The notes beneath the pieces are model-generated. The model saw nothing but the letters and a program-made list of their open reading frames with translations, was not told the DNA's origin and did not search any database. Positions 63,926 to 64,000 of a stretch of 64,000 nucleotides of DNA are shown one piece after another. How positions within the stretch are numbered: position 1 is the stretch's first letter; the number at the start of each line of letters is the position of its first letter. Position numbers and translations under genes: made by a program. This stretch comes from Aliirhizobium wenxiniae (GTDB lineage Bacteria; Pseudomonadota; Alphaproteobacteria; Rhizobiales; Rhizobiaceae). The stretch covers positions 162,932 to 226,931 of the forward strand of contig NZ_JAEUAN010000009.1 of NCBI RefSeq assembly GCF_019511445.1. The letters run 5' to 3'.

Positions 63926-64000
63926 TGGCTGGTCCTGCATGGTGTAGCTCATGCGCAATGTAGGAGACAGGGCCTCAAGACGACGGTTTGCAAACTCTTA

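Noticed and set aside
1..64000. CRISPR arrays, tRNA, rRNA, complete insertion sequences or phage genes
   Set aside because: No regular repeat-spacer pattern, no tRNA-like cloverleaf and no complete transposase or phage structural gene was noticed on either strand.

Overview
The window reads as part of an alphaproteobacterial genome of the Rhizobium/Agrobacterium kind (order Hyphomicrobiales). Pointers are the moderately GC-rich coding style, many ABC uptake operons with LysR regulators, an AztABCD zinc system, a cobalamin riboswitch, a PxpABC/AccBC operon and a dipeptide-type transporter joined to nucleoside hydrolases. This placement is inference from gene content; no rRNA or tRNA gene is present to fix it.

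The centre of interest is 5.5-29.6 kb: an apparently complete anaerobic CO-oxidising, H2-evolving island. In order it holds hypF; cooM-K-L-X-U-H (proton-pumping energy-converting hydrogenase); hypA-cooF-S-C-T and a cooJ-like gene (Ni-CO dehydrogenase, its ferredoxin and nickel-insertion proteins); cooA (haem CO sensor); hypB-C-D-E (NiFe maturation); then, convergent to these, nikABCDE with divergent nikR (nickel import and its repressor). CooS carries every metal ligand at the same residue numbers as Rhodospirillum rubrum CooS. Two CooA-type boxes lie before cooM and hypA, and an exact GTATGA-N16-TCATAC NikR operator lies before nikA. Together these would take up nickel, build both nickel enzymes, sense CO and run CO + H2O -> CO2 + H2 with energy conservation. 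One base appears to be missing in cooM (around 11020), which splits it; this is either a sequencing error or an inactivating mutation. A decayed IS6-like transposase tail sits at the hypE/nik seam.

Left flank (1-5.2 kb): a flavin-dependent sulfur-scavenging set (acyl-CoA-dehydrogenase-fold oxidoreductases, FMN reductase, 2-hydroxyacid dehydrogenase), an Rrf2 regulator and a small serine hydrolase.

Right of the island: a decayed cobalamin riboswitch, a frameshifted periplasmic binding protein gene under an intact cobalamin riboswitch, the zinc operon aztABC plus an AztD-ZinT fusion (31.5-36.0 kb), a ferric-siderophore ABC operon with an N-terminally short siderophore-interacting protein abutting a frameshifted gluconokinase (36.3-40.6 kb), a polar amino-acid ABC operon with an SDR and an RraA-like protein (40.6-45.3 kb), a LysR gene, an aminotransferase-pxpACB-accCB operon (46.5-52.4 kb), a toxin-antitoxin pair (52.7-53.4 kb), and a nucleoside-catabolic operon (53.6-62.7 kb) with a divergent LysR regulator.
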